DNA from: Cloacibacillus sp.
GTDB taxonomy: Bacteria > Synergistota > Synergistia > Synergistales > Synergistaceae
DNA: 64,000 bases
Direction: 5' to 3'
NCBI GenBank assembly: GCA_036655895.1
Contig: JAVVPF010000005.1
Coordinates: 1-64,000 of the forward strand
Part shown: one piece after another, positions 18,764-27,099 of the stretch
How positions within the stretch are numbered: the first letter of the stretch is position 1
How the letters are laid out: every line of letters begins with the position of its first letter
Program-made: the position numbers and the translations under genes
Notes under the pieces: model-generated
Told to the model about the DNA's origin: nothing
Database searches by the model: none
Seen by the model: only the letters and a program-made list of their open reading frames with translations

Positions 18764-19159
18764 ATGAAATTAGGCGAAATAATGAAAGACGGAGATTTTA
18801 AAGCGGAGAAGCACGTTCCGACCATCGAAGCGCCGGAGTCAATAAAAAAGGGTGAAGAGGCGCTCGTCAAAGTGATGGTAGGCAAAGAGATCAAGCACCC
18901 GAACACGCCGCTTCATCACATAAGCTGGATACAGCTCTACTTCAAGCCCGACGATGCGACTCCGGCAGTAGACGTAGCGAAGTTCAGCTTCAACAGCCAC
19001 GGCGACACGATGGATCTTGAAAAGCCCGGATGCGCCGTCACCGAACCCGCAAGCTGCGTAAGATTCAAGCCTACAAAGTCAGGCACGCTCATCGCGGAGA
19101 GCTTCTGTAACGTCCACGGGCCGTGGGAGTGCTCAAAGAAAATCGAGGTCACGGAATAA
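18764..19159 (+). CDS. sor: Superoxide reductase (one-iron, neelaredoxin type)
   Basis: Reduces superoxide to hydrogen peroxide without releasing oxygen, a defence typical of anaerobes. In 131 residues, all ligands of the catalytic iron are visible: His17 (in EKHVP, with Glu15 and Lys16), His45, His51, Cys115 and His118 (CNVHGPWE). The N-terminal desulforedoxin domain of two-iron desulfoferrodoxins is absent. GGAGGA lies 7 bases before the ATG. A 12-bp palindrome ATCATATATGAT (18694-18705) is in the likely promoter region and may be an operator. A strong terminator follows. Confidence 0.95.
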   Translation: MKLGEIMKDGDFKAEKHVPTIEAPESIKKGEEALVKVMVGKEIKHPNTPLHHISWIQLYFKPDDATPAVDVAKFSFNSHGDTMDLEKPGCAVTEPASCVRFKPTKSGTLIAESFCNVHGPWECSKKIEVTE

Positions 19160-19206
19160 CGCACCGCGCGCCACAACAGATAAAGTTTTAAAAATTGCAT
19201 TTTAAC

Positions 19207-19234
19207 AAAAGAGCGGGCAAATGCCCGCTCTTTT
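19207..19234. terminator. Terminator after superoxide reductase
   Basis: Perfect 12-bp stem AAAAGAGCGGGC / GCCCGCTCTTTT with a 4-nt loop. Confidence 0.92.
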
Positions 19235-19431
19235 GTGCGCTTACGATATTTAAGATCATGGGCTTTGCTTTGCGAAAAGCTTTAAATATTGCCGCTTACA
19301 TTTTTAATATTAAAATCATTAAATAAGGGATGCCGCGCGCCGCAAAAGCGGTAAAAACAACTTATTCACATCGGAGCTTTTTAAAATGCCGGCAAATAAG
19401 AGCGATATCGTCCGCAAAAACCGCGTTGCTC

Positions 19432-19464
19432 ACATTCTTATACACATTATGTGTATAAGAATGT
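19432..19464. repeat. Perfect 33-bp palindrome containing two DnaA boxes
   Basis: Arms ACATTCTTATACACAT (19432-19447) and its exact reverse complement (19449-19464) flank one central T. Each arm contains TTATACACA, an exact match to the TTATNCACA DnaA-box consensus, so two boxes face each other. It lies alone in a 320-bp non-coding stretch between superoxide reductase and a cupin gene, about 6 kb from the origin. It could be an operator, a DnaA-binding control site or a hairpin; the rest of the spacer shows nothing else. Confidence 0.8.
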
Positions 19465-19557
19465 AGATAAGTACGTGGATAGACGGCATCTGCCGCCGCG
19501 CTTTTCTTTATAAAGCGGGGCAACTTCTTCCGCTTGTTGTTTAAGCGAACAACTGGC

Positions 19558-19905
19558 CTATGAACGTTTAGCGATAGCGGCTCCGATCTTAAGCGTCTCC
19601 GCTTCCGTGTTTTCTATGCCGTGCGAGTTGCCGCGGCGGCACAGCAGTATGTCCCCCGCCTTTACCGTTCTTTTTTCGTTCTCTTCGCAGTAGAGGCCGC
19701 TTCCAGCCATAATGAAGTAGACCTCTTCGTTGTCCTCGTGCTTGTGGTAGCCGATCGACGCGCCTGGTTCAAGTTCGAGCCGCGTCGTCATTATGAAGGC
19801 GCCGTTTGTGTCAGGTATATCTATGGGGAAGGCAAGCGCGCGGCCGTTTCCCGTTCCTCCAAGTTTTTCCCTCTGTATTCCCTCTTCCTGATTTTTCAAT
19901 ATCAT
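19558..19905 (-). CDS. Cupin-domain protein
   Basis: A 115-residue single-domain cupin. Motif 1 reads GYHKHEDNEEVYFIMAGSG (about residues 52-70) and motif 2 GDILLCRRGNSHGIEN near residue 84; the two His of motif 1, the Glu and the later His are the usual metal ligands. The start at 19905 is chosen because AGGAG precedes it; the upstream TTG at 19929 lies before that site. Small cupins of this kind can be isomerases, dioxygenase-like enzymes or binding proteins; the substrate is unknown. Confidence 0.8.
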   Translation of the reverse strand: MILKNQEEGIQREKLGGTGNGRALAFPIDIPDTNGAFIMTTRLELEPGASIGYHKHEDNEEVYFIMAGSGLYCEENEKRTVKAGDILLCRRGNSHGIENTEAETLKIGAAIAKRS

Positions 19906-20115
19906 CTCTGTCGCTCTCCTAAAATTCAAGATAATGGCCGATTAAGGCAGTCAATAACTAAAATTATATTTAAAAAGGCCGGCTTGTCTATTAAAATAAG
20001 ATAAGTTATGTGTGAAATATAATTGACTAATATTGATTAAATTTGGGCCGGCAAGCAGCATGATAAAATATACCAAGACTGGGCCGTGTACGGCCCTTTG
20101 TGAGGAGAAATGGAT

Positions 20116-21234
20116 ATGTGCGATAGCTCTAAGGTATACTTTACAAATATGCGGGCGGCGCCAGAGATGAATCTGCTTCAAAAGCTTGATATGCTGATGC
20201 GCAGGGCCGGGATCGAAAAAATCAGCTTTAAAAATCAGTTTGTCGCGATAAAAATGCATCTTGGCGAACCAGGCAACATCGCCTATCTTCGCCCGAACTA
20301 CGCAAAGACCTGCGCGGACCTTATAAAATCGCTTGGAGGAAAGCCCTTTCTGACGGACAGCAACACCCTCTACGTAGGACGCAGAAAGGACGCGCTCGAA
20401 CATCTTGAGGCGGCCTATGAAAACGGGTTCAATCCGTTCTGCACCGGCTGCCACGTCATCATAGCCGACGGACTGAAAGGTTCGGACGAGGCGCTTGTTC
20501 CGATAAAGGGCGCGGAACTTGTGAAGCAGGCGAAAATAGGCCGCGCTATAGCCGACGCGGACGTCATTTTTTCACTGACGCACTTCAAGGGGCACGAACT
20601 GACGGGCTTTGGCGGCGTCATAAAAAATATCGGAATGGGTTCCGGCTCGCGAGCCGGAAAAATGGAGATGCACTGCGACGGAAAGCCCTCCGTTTCGGAG
20701 GATAAATGTATCGGCTGCGGAAGATGCGCGAGAAACTGCGCGCAGCACGCGATATCCTTTTCCGGCGGCAAGGCTGCCGTAAAAGAGGACAAATGCGTCG
20801 GCTGTGGCCGCTGCATCTCGGCCTGCCCCTTTGACGCGATCTCAGAAAACAATTACAGCAGCAACGAGAATCTCTGCAAAAAGACGGCGGAGTACGCAAA
20901 GGCCGTGCTTGACGGAAAACCTTCCTTCCACGTAAGCATAGTGGTGGACGTAGCACCCTTCTGCGACTGCCACGCGGAAAACGACGCTTCGGTGATTGCG
21001 GACATCGGCTTTTTCGCCTCGTTCGACCCTGTGGCGCTCGATCAGGCCTGCGCGGAGGCGGTCATGGCGGCGCCAGCCGTCTGCAACACCTATCTTTCTG
21101 AAAAAATAAAGGAAAACGGCGTGGACGGCGACAACTTCCACGCGATGCACCCGTCCACGCACTGGCAGACGATGCTTGAGCACTGTGAAAGGCTAGGCGT
21201 GGGAACAAGAAAATATGAGCTTATAGAGGTATAA
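20116..21234 (+). CDS. DUF362 protein with two 4Fe-4S clusters
   Basis: A 372-residue protein with a DUF362 domain interrupted by a two-cluster ferredoxin insert (CIGCGRCARNC and CVGCGRCISACP, about residues 196-240). Proteins of this type are common in anaerobes and are assumed to act in electron transfer; the partner is unknown. ATG 20116 has GGAG 8 bases upstream; the ATG at 20110 is too close. Just upstream, GGGCCGT (20081-20087) pairs with ACGGCCC (20090-20096), a small hairpin or operator next to the ribosome binding site. Confidence 0.85.
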   Translation: MCDSSKVYFTNMRAAPEMNLLQKLDMLMRRAGIEKISFKNQFVAIKMHLGEPGNIAYLRPNYAKTCADLIKSLGGKPFLTDSNTLYVGRRKDALEHLEAAYENGFNPFCTGCHVIIADGLKGSDEALVPIKGAELVKQAKIGRAIADADVIFSLTHFKGHELTGFGGVIKNIGMGSGSRAGKMEMHCDGKPSVSEDKCIGCGRCARNCAQHAISFSGGKAAVKEDKCVGCGRCISACPFDAISENNYSSNENLCKKTAEYAKAVLDGKPSFHVSIVVDVAPFCDCHAENDASVIADIGFFASFDPVALDQACAEAVMAAPAVCNTYLSEKIKENGVDGDNFHAMHPSTHWQTMLEHCERLGVGTRKYELIEV

Positions 21235-21282
21235 GCTCATATTAAATTTAAATTTTTGACGTGCGGCTTTGGTTTTTGTTTT

Positions 21283-21852
21283 TTACATAGCCTGCACGTC
21301 GAAGATTATTTTTGCGGCTATCAAAAGCAGCACGGCGCCGCCGAAATATTCAGCGTTCTTTCCAAAGCGCTCGCCGAGCCTTTTTCCGACGAGCGCGCCT
21401 ATTACCGAAAGCGCGAATGTTATGACGCCCGCAATGACGGATAGCCTCCATGCGGAACCGCCGGTGCTTTCTATTGAAAAGCCGACGGCGAGCGCGTCAA
21501 GCGACGTGGCGAAAGCAAGCAGGATGACGTTTTTCACAGTTACAGTCATACAGCTGTTGGCGCACCCGTCCTGTTTGCCGGCCTCGCGTATCATGCCTAT
21601 CGCCACCCAGACGATGAGCGCGGCGGCCATCCACGGCGTCCAGCTCCCGAAAACGCCGGAGGTGTGTTGCGCTATCTGGCCGCCAAGAAGCGGCATGAAA
21701 AACTGAAAGCCGCCGAAGGCCGTCCCCAGTATGAGCGCCTCGCGCTTTGTCAGATGTTCGTGACAAAGCCCAAGACAGATAGAAACGGAAAACGCGTCCA
21801 TCGCAATAGAGGCCGCGGTCGCTGTTACAGCGAGATTTTCAGAAAACAACAT
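21283..21852 (-). CDS. mntP: Manganese efflux pump MntP family protein
   Basis: A 189-residue, six-helix membrane protein. It contains the duplicated MntP pattern with conserved aspartates: SIAMDAFSVSICLG near residue 15 and ATSLDALAVGFS near residue 115. MntP exports Mn2+ to prevent overload. The ATG directly abuts the end of the upstream AI-2E-type permease gene, so both are probably cotranscribed. No yybP-ykoY-type riboswitch is visible ahead of the pair. Confidence 0.88.
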   Translation of the reverse strand: MLFSENLAVTATAASIAMDAFSVSICLGLCHEHLTKREALILGTAFGGFQFFMPLLGGQIAQHTSGVFGSWTPWMAAALIVWVAIGMIREAGKQDGCANSCMTVTVKNVILLAFATSLDALAVGFSIESTGGSAWRLSVIAGVITFALSVIGALVGKRLGERFGKNAEYFGGAVLLLIAAKIIFDVQAM

Positions 21853-22950
21853 CTACCGCTCAAGCCATCTTTTTTTGTATAGATCGCAGACAGAGACGAA
21901 AAGCACAAGCACAAGAGGGCCGATGAAAATGCCAAGAAAGCCCCATTTTATCAGGCCGCCGAAGATGCCAAGGATTATGAGCAGCGTCGGTATCTCATGT
22001 TCTTTGGCGCCGCCCCCGCTTATTAGAAAAGGCCGCAGCACGTTGTCCGCTACGCTTACGACGCAGGCGCCCCAGATAAACAAAAAGACAGCCTGTTTCG
22101 CGTCGCCGGAAAGTGCGAGGTAGAGAGCGCCTGGCCCCCATACAACCGCCGTTCCCATCGGAAACATTCCAAAAAAGAACATCAGCATCCCAAACAGCGC
22201 GGGACTGCCGAGCCCGACGAACCACCAGCCAAGAGCGCCAAGGATGGCCTGCGCCGCAACTGTAAGGATTGCGCCGTAGATTATAGAGTTCATGATAGAG
22301 GCCGTCCTTGTGAAAAAAGTTCCCTTTTCATCCTCTGAAAGCGGCACGATCTCCATTATCCACGTTATTATCCTGCCTCCGTCCCTTATAAAGAAGAAGG
22401 AAACCATCAGAGTAACCATCGTGCTGAACAAAAAAGAGGAGCCCTGTTCTATGACGGAGGCCGAAAGCGAGCTCAGCGCCTTTGCGCCCCACTGCGCGGC
22501 GCCGCTTAAGAGGTTCTTCACCGCCGCCGAATTTTCTAAAAAGGACCGGATGTAATCAGAGGCCCAAAGAGGCATCCACGCCGGAGGGTCGATACTCTTT
22601 CCTGAAAAGGCCTGCGCCTGCAGCGCCGATAAAAAATGCGTCAGCTTCACGCCCATGCCGGCCGCCTCGCTTCCGAGCGTCGTGATTATATAGGCCACGG
22701 GCACGACGCAGAGAATAAGCAGTACAAGAAGCGTAAGCATCGCGGAGAGAGTCTGGGCGTGTCCCCTTAACATTTTTTTATTTATAAAATGAAATATCGG
22801 CATCGATACAAACGAAAGCATCGCGGCCCAAATTATTGGAGAGGTCATAGTTGACGCCACATCCCACGCAAGCAGCGCAAAAAAGCTGAAAAAAATCAAA
22901 AACGGCAGATTTTGTGATATAAAATTCTCGTTCCCGCACTTAGTACTCAT
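21853..22950 (-). CDS. AI-2E family transporter (PerM/TqsA type)
   Basis: A 365-residue membrane protein with about eight helices of the UPF0118 family, whose members export autoinducer-2 or act as Na+(Li+)/H+ antiporters. The C-terminal half has the characteristic GLGSPALFGMLMFFFGMFP-like stretch and a GGLIKWGFLGIFIGPLVL end. GGTGGAGG precedes the ATG at 22950. It is transcribed divergently from ftsZ across an 80-bp spacer and coupled to mntP. Substrate cannot be told from the sequence. Confidence 0.85.
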   Translation of the reverse strand: MSTKCGNENFISQNLPFLIFFSFFALLAWDVASTMTSPIIWAAMLSFVSMPIFHFINKKMLRGHAQTLSAMLTLLVLLILCVVPVAYIITTLGSEAAGMGVKLTHFLSALQAQAFSGKSIDPPAWMPLWASDYIRSFLENSAAVKNLLSGAAQWGAKALSSLSASVIEQGSSFLFSTMVTLMVSFFFIRDGGRIITWIMEIVPLSEDEKGTFFTRTASIMNSIIYGAILTVAAQAILGALGWWFVGLGSPALFGMLMFFFGMFPMGTAVVWGPGALYLALSGDAKQAVFLFIWGACVVSVADNVLRPFLISGGGAKEHEIPTLLIILGIFGGLIKWGFLGIFIGPLVLVLFVSVCDLYKKRWLER

Positions 22951-22969
22951 ATAATATTGCCTCCACCAA

Positions 22970-22978
22970 TGCTATAAT
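22970..22978 (+). promoter_or_regulatory. Extended -10 promoter of ftsZ
   Basis: TGC-TATAAT, an extended -10 element, lies about 50 bp before the ftsZ start; no good -35 is visible, which is usual for extended -10 promoters. Confidence 0.6.
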
Positions 22979-23028
22979 ATAAACGGAGTTTATTATACAT
23001 CAACCACTAACAGAAAGAGGTGGGTGTT

Positions 23029-24396
23029 TTGAGCATGCCTGCAGAGGAATTATCTTATCGTGATGAAACGGAGGCGGCCGTCCCCCGAATGGAACATAAA
23101 CCTGAAGAAAAAGCACAAAAAAAGGCAGGCATTTCCGCAGAAAGCCAGGCCTTCTTTAAAAACGCAATAAAGATCATAGCGATCGGCGGAGGCGGCGGAA
23201 ACGCGCTGAACCACATCATCTCCCACGGGATAGACGGCGTGGACATGCTCGCCGTCAACACCGATATACGTTCGCTCGACATGTCGCTGTGCAGCGCAAA
23301 AATCGTGCTGGGCGAATGCGCGACGAAGGGGCTGGGCGCCGGCGCGATGCCGGACGTAGGCGCGAAGGCGGCGCTTGAATCGCTTGAGGACATCCGTTCC
23401 TACCTCAAAGGCGCAGACATGGTCTACCTTACGGCCGGAATGGGCGGCGGCACTGGCACGGGCGCAATCCCGATCATAGCGCGCGCCGCGAAGGAGATGG
23501 GCATCCTCACTGTGGCGGTGGTCACAAAACCGTTCTCGTTCGAGGGCAGACGCCGCGGCCGCTACGCCGAAGAGGGCATCTTAAAGCTTTTCCCCGAGGT
23601 CGACGCGCTGATAGTCGTCCCCAACGACAGGCTTCTTGACATGGCGCGCGCAAATACGCCGATAACGGAATCATTTGCCCTGGCCGACGAGATACTGCGC
23701 CAGGCGGTGCAGGGAGTCACCGACCTTGTAACGCGCCCCGGCCTGGTAAACGTCGACTTCGCCGACCTTAAAGCGATTATGAAGAGCGCCGGACATTCTG
23801 TGATGGGCATAGGCTCCGGCACAGGCGAGGAGGCCGTCGTCAAGGCGGTCAAAAACGCGCTCGAAAGCCCGCTCATGGAATGCTCCATGCACGGCGCAAA
23901 AGGCGTGCTCATGAACATCACCTACAAAGGCGAGCTTCCGCTCTATGAAATAAGCCGCGCCTCCGAAATAATAGAAGACGTTAAATCCACTGACGCAAAC
24001 TTCATCTGGGGCTGCATCGAAGACGACACCATAGCAAACGACGTAGAGGTGACGCTTATCGCGGCCGGCTTCGACGACGTTGAAAGCTGCACGCCGTGTG
24101 CGCCGAGCGTTCCCAAAACGGTTCAGGCCGCGCCCACGATGCGCGTAAGAACGCAGCCGGCGCGCCGCGCGGAGCCGGAAGCGCCGCAGGTGCAGACGGC
24201 CGAGGTCTGCGAGCCAGTCCGCGCGCCCATAAAAGAGACGCATACGCCAGCGTGGCTGCGCGAAGACAACACAATAGCCGAAGACCGCGCCGCGGGAAAC
24301 AAAAGACCGGCAAACAACAGCAAGGTCTCGACCTATGACATCTACGAAAGTCCGGCCTTCGCAAGAATGGGTCACAAACTCAAAAAACAGCAGTAG
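23029..24396 (+). CDS. ftsZ: Cell division protein FtsZ
   Basis: Tubulin-like GTPase that forms the division ring. It has the nucleotide-binding GGGGGNALNHI stretch, the tubulin signature GGGTGTGA and the T7-loop NVDFADLKAIM. Unusual parts are an N-terminal extension of about 40 charged residues and a roughly 100-residue tail with two motifs resembling the FtsA/ZipA-binding peptide (TPAWLR and SPAFARMG). Start choice is uncertain: GAGGTG (23017-23022) best fits TTG 23029, while GTG 23020 and ATG 23035 are alternatives. It stands alone, not in a mur/fts cluster, with its own promoter and terminator. Confidence 0.93.
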   Translation: MSMPAEELSYRDETEAAVPRMEHKPEEKAQKKAGISAESQAFFKNAIKIIAIGGGGGNALNHIISHGIDGVDMLAVNTDIRSLDMSLCSAKIVLGECATKGLGAGAMPDVGAKAALESLEDIRSYLKGADMVYLTAGMGGGTGTGAIPIIARAAKEMGILTVAVVTKPFSFEGRRRGRYAEEGILKLFPEVDALIVVPNDRLLDMARANTPITESFALADEILRQAVQGVTDLVTRPGLVNVDFADLKAIMKSAGHSVMGIGSGTGEEAVVKAVKNALESPLMECSMHGAKGVLMNITYKGELPLYEISRASEIIEDVKSTDANFIWGCIEDDTIANDVEVTLIAAGFDDVESCTPCAPSVPKTVQAAPTMRVRTQPARRAEPEAPQVQTAEVCEPVRAPIKETHTPAWLREDNTIAEDRAAGNKRPANNSKVSTYDIYESPAFARMGHKLKKQQ

Positions 24397-24430
24397 TCGG
24401 CTATGCGGCATAAATCAATAAGATGAAAGA

Positions 24431-24457
24431 AGGGCCCCGCAGGGGGCTCTTTTTTTC
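24431..24457 (+). terminator. Terminator of ftsZ
   Basis: Stem AGGGCCCC / GGGGCTCT with a 4-nt loop followed by eight T. Confidence 0.9.
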
Positions 24458-24476
24458 TGTCTTCTGTCTTCTGTCT
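24456..24476 (+). repeat. Short tandem repeat
   Basis: Three head-to-tail copies of the 7-mer TCTGTCT directly follow the ftsZ terminator. Such tracts may vary by slippage; no function is evident. Confidence 0.6.
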
Positions 24477-24522
24477 TCGCGCGCGGCGCGGTGTTTTAAG
24501 ATAAGTCAGTATAAATCAAAAC

Positions 24523-24604
24523 TAATATACACATTTTTTATGTGGATATAGTGGATAAATGGCCTAATTATGGCATATTTGCCGCGGCGGACAGATGGTA
24601 TAAT
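24523..24604 (+). promoter_or_regulatory. Promoter with DnaA-box-like sites
   Basis: An extended -10 TGG-TATAAT ends at 24604, about 60 bp before the next gene. Upstream, TGTGGATAT (24541-24549), AGTGGATAA (24550-24558) and an inverted ATACACA (24527-24533) each differ from the DnaA-box consensus by one or two bases. DnaA control of this gene is possible but only inferred. Confidence 0.5.
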
Positions 24605-24662
24605 AAACGAGCTTCAAGACGGCGCACAAAAGGCGCAAAGCTGTACTGACGGAGGGGTCAAA

Positions 24663-25163
24663 ATGTCCGCAAAGGTAGATTCGGAATTCGATTACGAAAT
24701 ATGTTCAAGCAAGATCCGGCCAATAGCCGAGGCCCTCATAAAAAAATATGACGAGCTGCACCACATTGATATAGATAAGATCCTCTTTGTGGTGAATCAT
24801 AAGAGCGCCGGCAGCAAAAAGCAGATGACGCTTGCGAAGACCAGCAAAATATCTCCAAAATGGACGGAGCTGCTCTATCAGCTCGGCTCATGCAGCTATT
24901 TTTATATGATAGAGTTCTATTCAAAGACTACGGCCGCGATGGATGAAAACCAGATGGTGGCGCTCGTCTACCGCGAACTTCGCCGCATAGGGCCGGAAGG
25001 AGAGCTGCTGACGCCTGACGTTCACGACTGGTGGCAGATACTTATGGGGCTGGGCCGCAAATGGTTCTACCCCGACAGCAGCTGTCCGAATCTGCTGGAC
25101 GACAACGTTGACTGGCGAAAACTGATGGGCACCTACTACGAGGAAAGCCGCGACGCAGAGTAG
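24663..25163 (+). CDS. Putative metallopeptidase-like protein with degenerate active site
   Basis: A 166-residue protein whose layout matches the family annotated as putative (phage-type) metallopeptidase: an N-terminal helix, a strand region ending in YMIEFYSKT, then the helix where HExxH is expected, and a downstream PDVHDWWQIL. Here the zinc-binding helix reads YRELRRIG, so both histidines are arginine while the later His of PDVHDW is kept. Peptidase activity is therefore unlikely; it may be a scaffold or binding protein. GGAGGGG before ATG 24663 fixes the start. Family assignment is from memory of the motif pattern. Confidence 0.6.
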   Translation: MSAKVDSEFDYEICSSKIRPIAEALIKKYDELHHIDIDKILFVVNHKSAGSKKQMTLAKTSKISPKWTELLYQLGSCSYFYMIEFYSKTTAAMDENQMVALVYRELRRIGPEGELLTPDVHDWWQILMGLGRKWFYPDSSCPNLLDDNVDWRKLMGTYYEESRDAE

Positions 25164-25202
25164 CGGCGCCCGTTCGTTTGCGCAACGATTTGACTGTTAT
25201 CA

Positions 25203-25240
25203 AACAAGCTCCCGCACGTTTACGGCGGGGGCTTGTTTTT
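25203..25240. terminator. Terminator after the metallopeptidase-like gene
   Basis: A 13-bp stem (AACAAGCTCCCGC / GCGGGGGCTTGTT, one T-G pair) followed by TTTTT. Confidence 0.9.
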
Positions 25241-25370
25241 TGACGCGGCTTTAGTTTGAATAGGCCTCTTCACGCGCCCGCGCATAAGCAAAAGAGCCTT
25301 GAGAAGAGAGACCTTCCTCCTAGAATTTTGTTTATGATTTTATAAACATGAGCGCTGGGAGGAGTCTACT

Positions 25371-25766
25371 ATGAAAACAATAAAAATGAGGGGAATAACG
25401 GCGGCGGTCGCCGCGCTGCTTTTGCTGGCCGCGGGGCCAGCCTGCGCGTGGCAGCAGGGCCCGCAGCCCTGGGCTGGAATGGGCCCGGGCCCGGTAAGGC
25501 TAAATCCGTCGATGCCTATCATGCACGGCGGCTATTACGGTCCCGGCGCGGGAAACCCTTGGATGGCGGGAGGCCCCGGCCCCGCAGTCTATCCCGCACA
25601 ACAGACGCCCTACTTCGGGCGCCCAGGATGGATGGGGCACACACGTCCCTATCCGCGTCCGTACTATTATTACAATAACAGAAACAACGGCAGCGACGGC
25701 GGAAAATTAATGCTCGGGCTTTTAGGCGGAATGATTTTGGGCGGCATAATCAGCAACAATAGTTGA
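25371..25766 (+). CDS. Secreted Gly/Pro/Tyr-rich small protein
   Basis: A 131-residue exported protein with a signal peptide ending near PACA (residue 26). The mature part is rich in Gly, Pro, Tyr, Trp and Met without a recognisable domain, and ends in a glycine-zipper-like hydrophobic helix (LMLGLLGGMILGGIIS). This could insert into a membrane or oligomerise. GGGAGGAG precedes the ATG. It is a single gene. I do not recognise a family. Confidence 0.6.
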   Translation: MKTIKMRGITAAVAALLLLAAGPACAWQQGPQPWAGMGPGPVRLNPSMPIMHGGYYGPGAGNPWMAGGPGPAVYPAQQTPYFGRPGWMGHTRPYPRPYYYYNNRNNGSDGGKLMLGLLGGMILGGIISNNS

Positions 25767-25793
25767 TGAAGCGACGCTCAGGCGGCGGGAGCG

Positions 25794-26456
25794 TTACGCT
25801 CCGCGCCGCCGTTTTGGTCTTGTAAGCGGTGTGTCGGACCACAGCATCGCAGTAAGCAGCCCTCTTTCGCGCAGTTCTTGCAGCGTCTGCGACATCTCTT
25901 CCCGCATGAAGACCGGCGCTTCAAGGCGCGCGGTGACGTCGCTTTCGTATTCCCAGCTTACGCAGTCATCGGCAAAGCCCCATTTTCGCAGAGTGTTCGT
26001 CAGCGTCTTTGAAAAATCATAGCCGCAGTGCAGCGTGAGGTCGTTGTAAAACTCCATCTCGGCAGCGCCCGCCTCCTCGACCGCAAGTTCGGCCGCGTGT
26101 TTGTAGGCGTCGATGAGGCCGCGCACGCCGAGCTTTATTCCGCCGTAGTAGCGCGTTACGACAAGCAGCGTATTTGTAAGCTCATATTTTTTGAGCACGC
26201 CGACAATAGGACGCCCCGCCGTGCCGGCGGGCTCTCCCGCGTCCGAACAGTGTTCAAGGGGATCCTTCACGCCTATCCTGTAGCCCCAGCAGTGATGGTT
26301 TGACTTTGGATAAATGAGCGGGAAGCCCTTTATTATCTCCGCCGCGGCCTCCGCGGAGGCCACCGCACGCACGGAGCCGATGAAGCGGGAACGCTTTTCC
26401 GTGAACTCAGCGTCCGCCTCGCGCAGCGGCGCGCGAAAGGTTATATCTTCGCCCAT
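25794..26456 (-). CDS. yigZ: YigZ / IMPACT family protein
   Basis: A 220-residue protein of the UPF0029 family. The signature region is present: CSDAGEPAGTAGRPI near residue 70 and LLVVTRYYGGIKLGVRGLI near residue 100, followed by the ferredoxin-like C-terminal domain. The family is linked to translation or stress control in other organisms, but the bacterial activity is not settled. The start is placed at 26456 (MGEDITF), not at the upstream alternative, since the extra 31 residues are arginine-rich read-through of the HIT gene. It overlaps the HIT gene by 16 bases. Confidence 0.88.
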   Translation of the reverse strand: MGEDITFRAPLREADAEFTEKRSRFIGSVRAVASAEAAAEIIKGFPLIYPKSNHHCWGYRIGVKDPLEHCSDAGEPAGTAGRPIVGVLKKYELTNTLLVVTRYYGGIKLGVRGLIDAYKHAAELAVEEAGAAEMEFYNDLTLHCGYDFSKTLTNTLRKWGFADDCVSWEYESDVTARLEAPVFMREEMSQTLQELRERGLLTAMLWSDTPLTRPKRRRGA

Positions 26457-26941
26457 GTCTCTTTCAGGCGCCCATAGGCCGAGGCGAGCGACTCGGAGAC
26501 GACGCGCACGGAGCCTATGACCGGCATGAAGTTTGTGTCTCCGTTCCACCGCGGTACGACGTGCATGTGCAGATGCTGGTCGATTCCGGCGCCCGCCACC
26601 TTGCCCAGGTTCATGCCGATGTTGAAGCCGTGCGGCTGCATAAGCTCAGTGAGCGCCTTTACAGATTTCTGCACAAGCGCGGTCATCTCCGCCAGTTCCT
26701 CCGCGGTAAGTCCGGTTATGTCCGCCGTGTGGCGGTACGGCACCACCATCAGATGCCCCGGGTTGTACGGGTATGCGTTCAAAATGACGAAGCAATATTT
26801 TCCGCGTTCGACGATGAGCCTCTTTTCGTCCTCGTCCAGCTTCGGGAATTTGCAGAAGATACATTCCTGTGAGCGCGGTTCTTTATCGTCCGAGTTTGAT
26901 AATATATACTGCATTCGCCACGGAGCAAAAATTTTATCCAT
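26441..26941 (-). CDS. HIT family hydrolase/transferase
   Basis: A 166-residue histidine-triad protein with the catalytic motif HLHMHVVPRW (about residues 118-127) and CIFCKF near residue 27, as in Ap4A phosphorylase or adenylate hydrolase-like HIT proteins. NPGHLMVVPYRH is the second conserved region. It likely cleaves nucleotide phosphoanhydrides or phosphoramidates; the exact substrate is unknown. It is cotranscribed with yigZ. AAGGGA precedes the ATG. Confidence 0.9.
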   Translation of the reverse strand: MDKIFAPWRMQYILSNSDDKEPRSQECIFCKFPKLDEDEKRLIVERGKYCFVILNAYPYNPGHLMVVPYRHTADITGLTAEELAEMTALVQKSVKALTELMQPHGFNIGMNLGKVAGAGIDQHLHMHVVPRWNGDTNFMPVIGSVRVVSESLASAYGRLKETWAKI

Positions 26942-27013
26942 TTTCAGCGCGTCCCTTCATAGTTTATTTCACGCGGCGCATGGCCGTATACTAATTATAT
27001 TTGTTTTTACGGT

Positions 27014-27072
27014 TTTTGACGCGCACTCTTACATAACATGATAATATAAACGAACGTAAAGGTGCGTCAAAA
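27014..27072 (+). promoter_or_regulatory. Promoter of the SYLF genes with inverted repeat
   Basis: TTGACG (27016-27021) and GATAAT (27040-27045) are 18 bp apart. TTTTGACGC (27014-27022) recurs inverted as GCGTCAAAA at 27064-27072, so a 9-bp inverted repeat brackets the promoter and could bind a regulator. Confidence 0.55.
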
Positions 27073-27099
27073 TCAATAGTTAATATGAGGAGGATCATT

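Noticed and set aside
24456-24476. Three-copy 7-mer repeat considered as a CRISPR or phase-variation tract
   Set aside because: Too short, not in a promoter or coding region, and no spacers.
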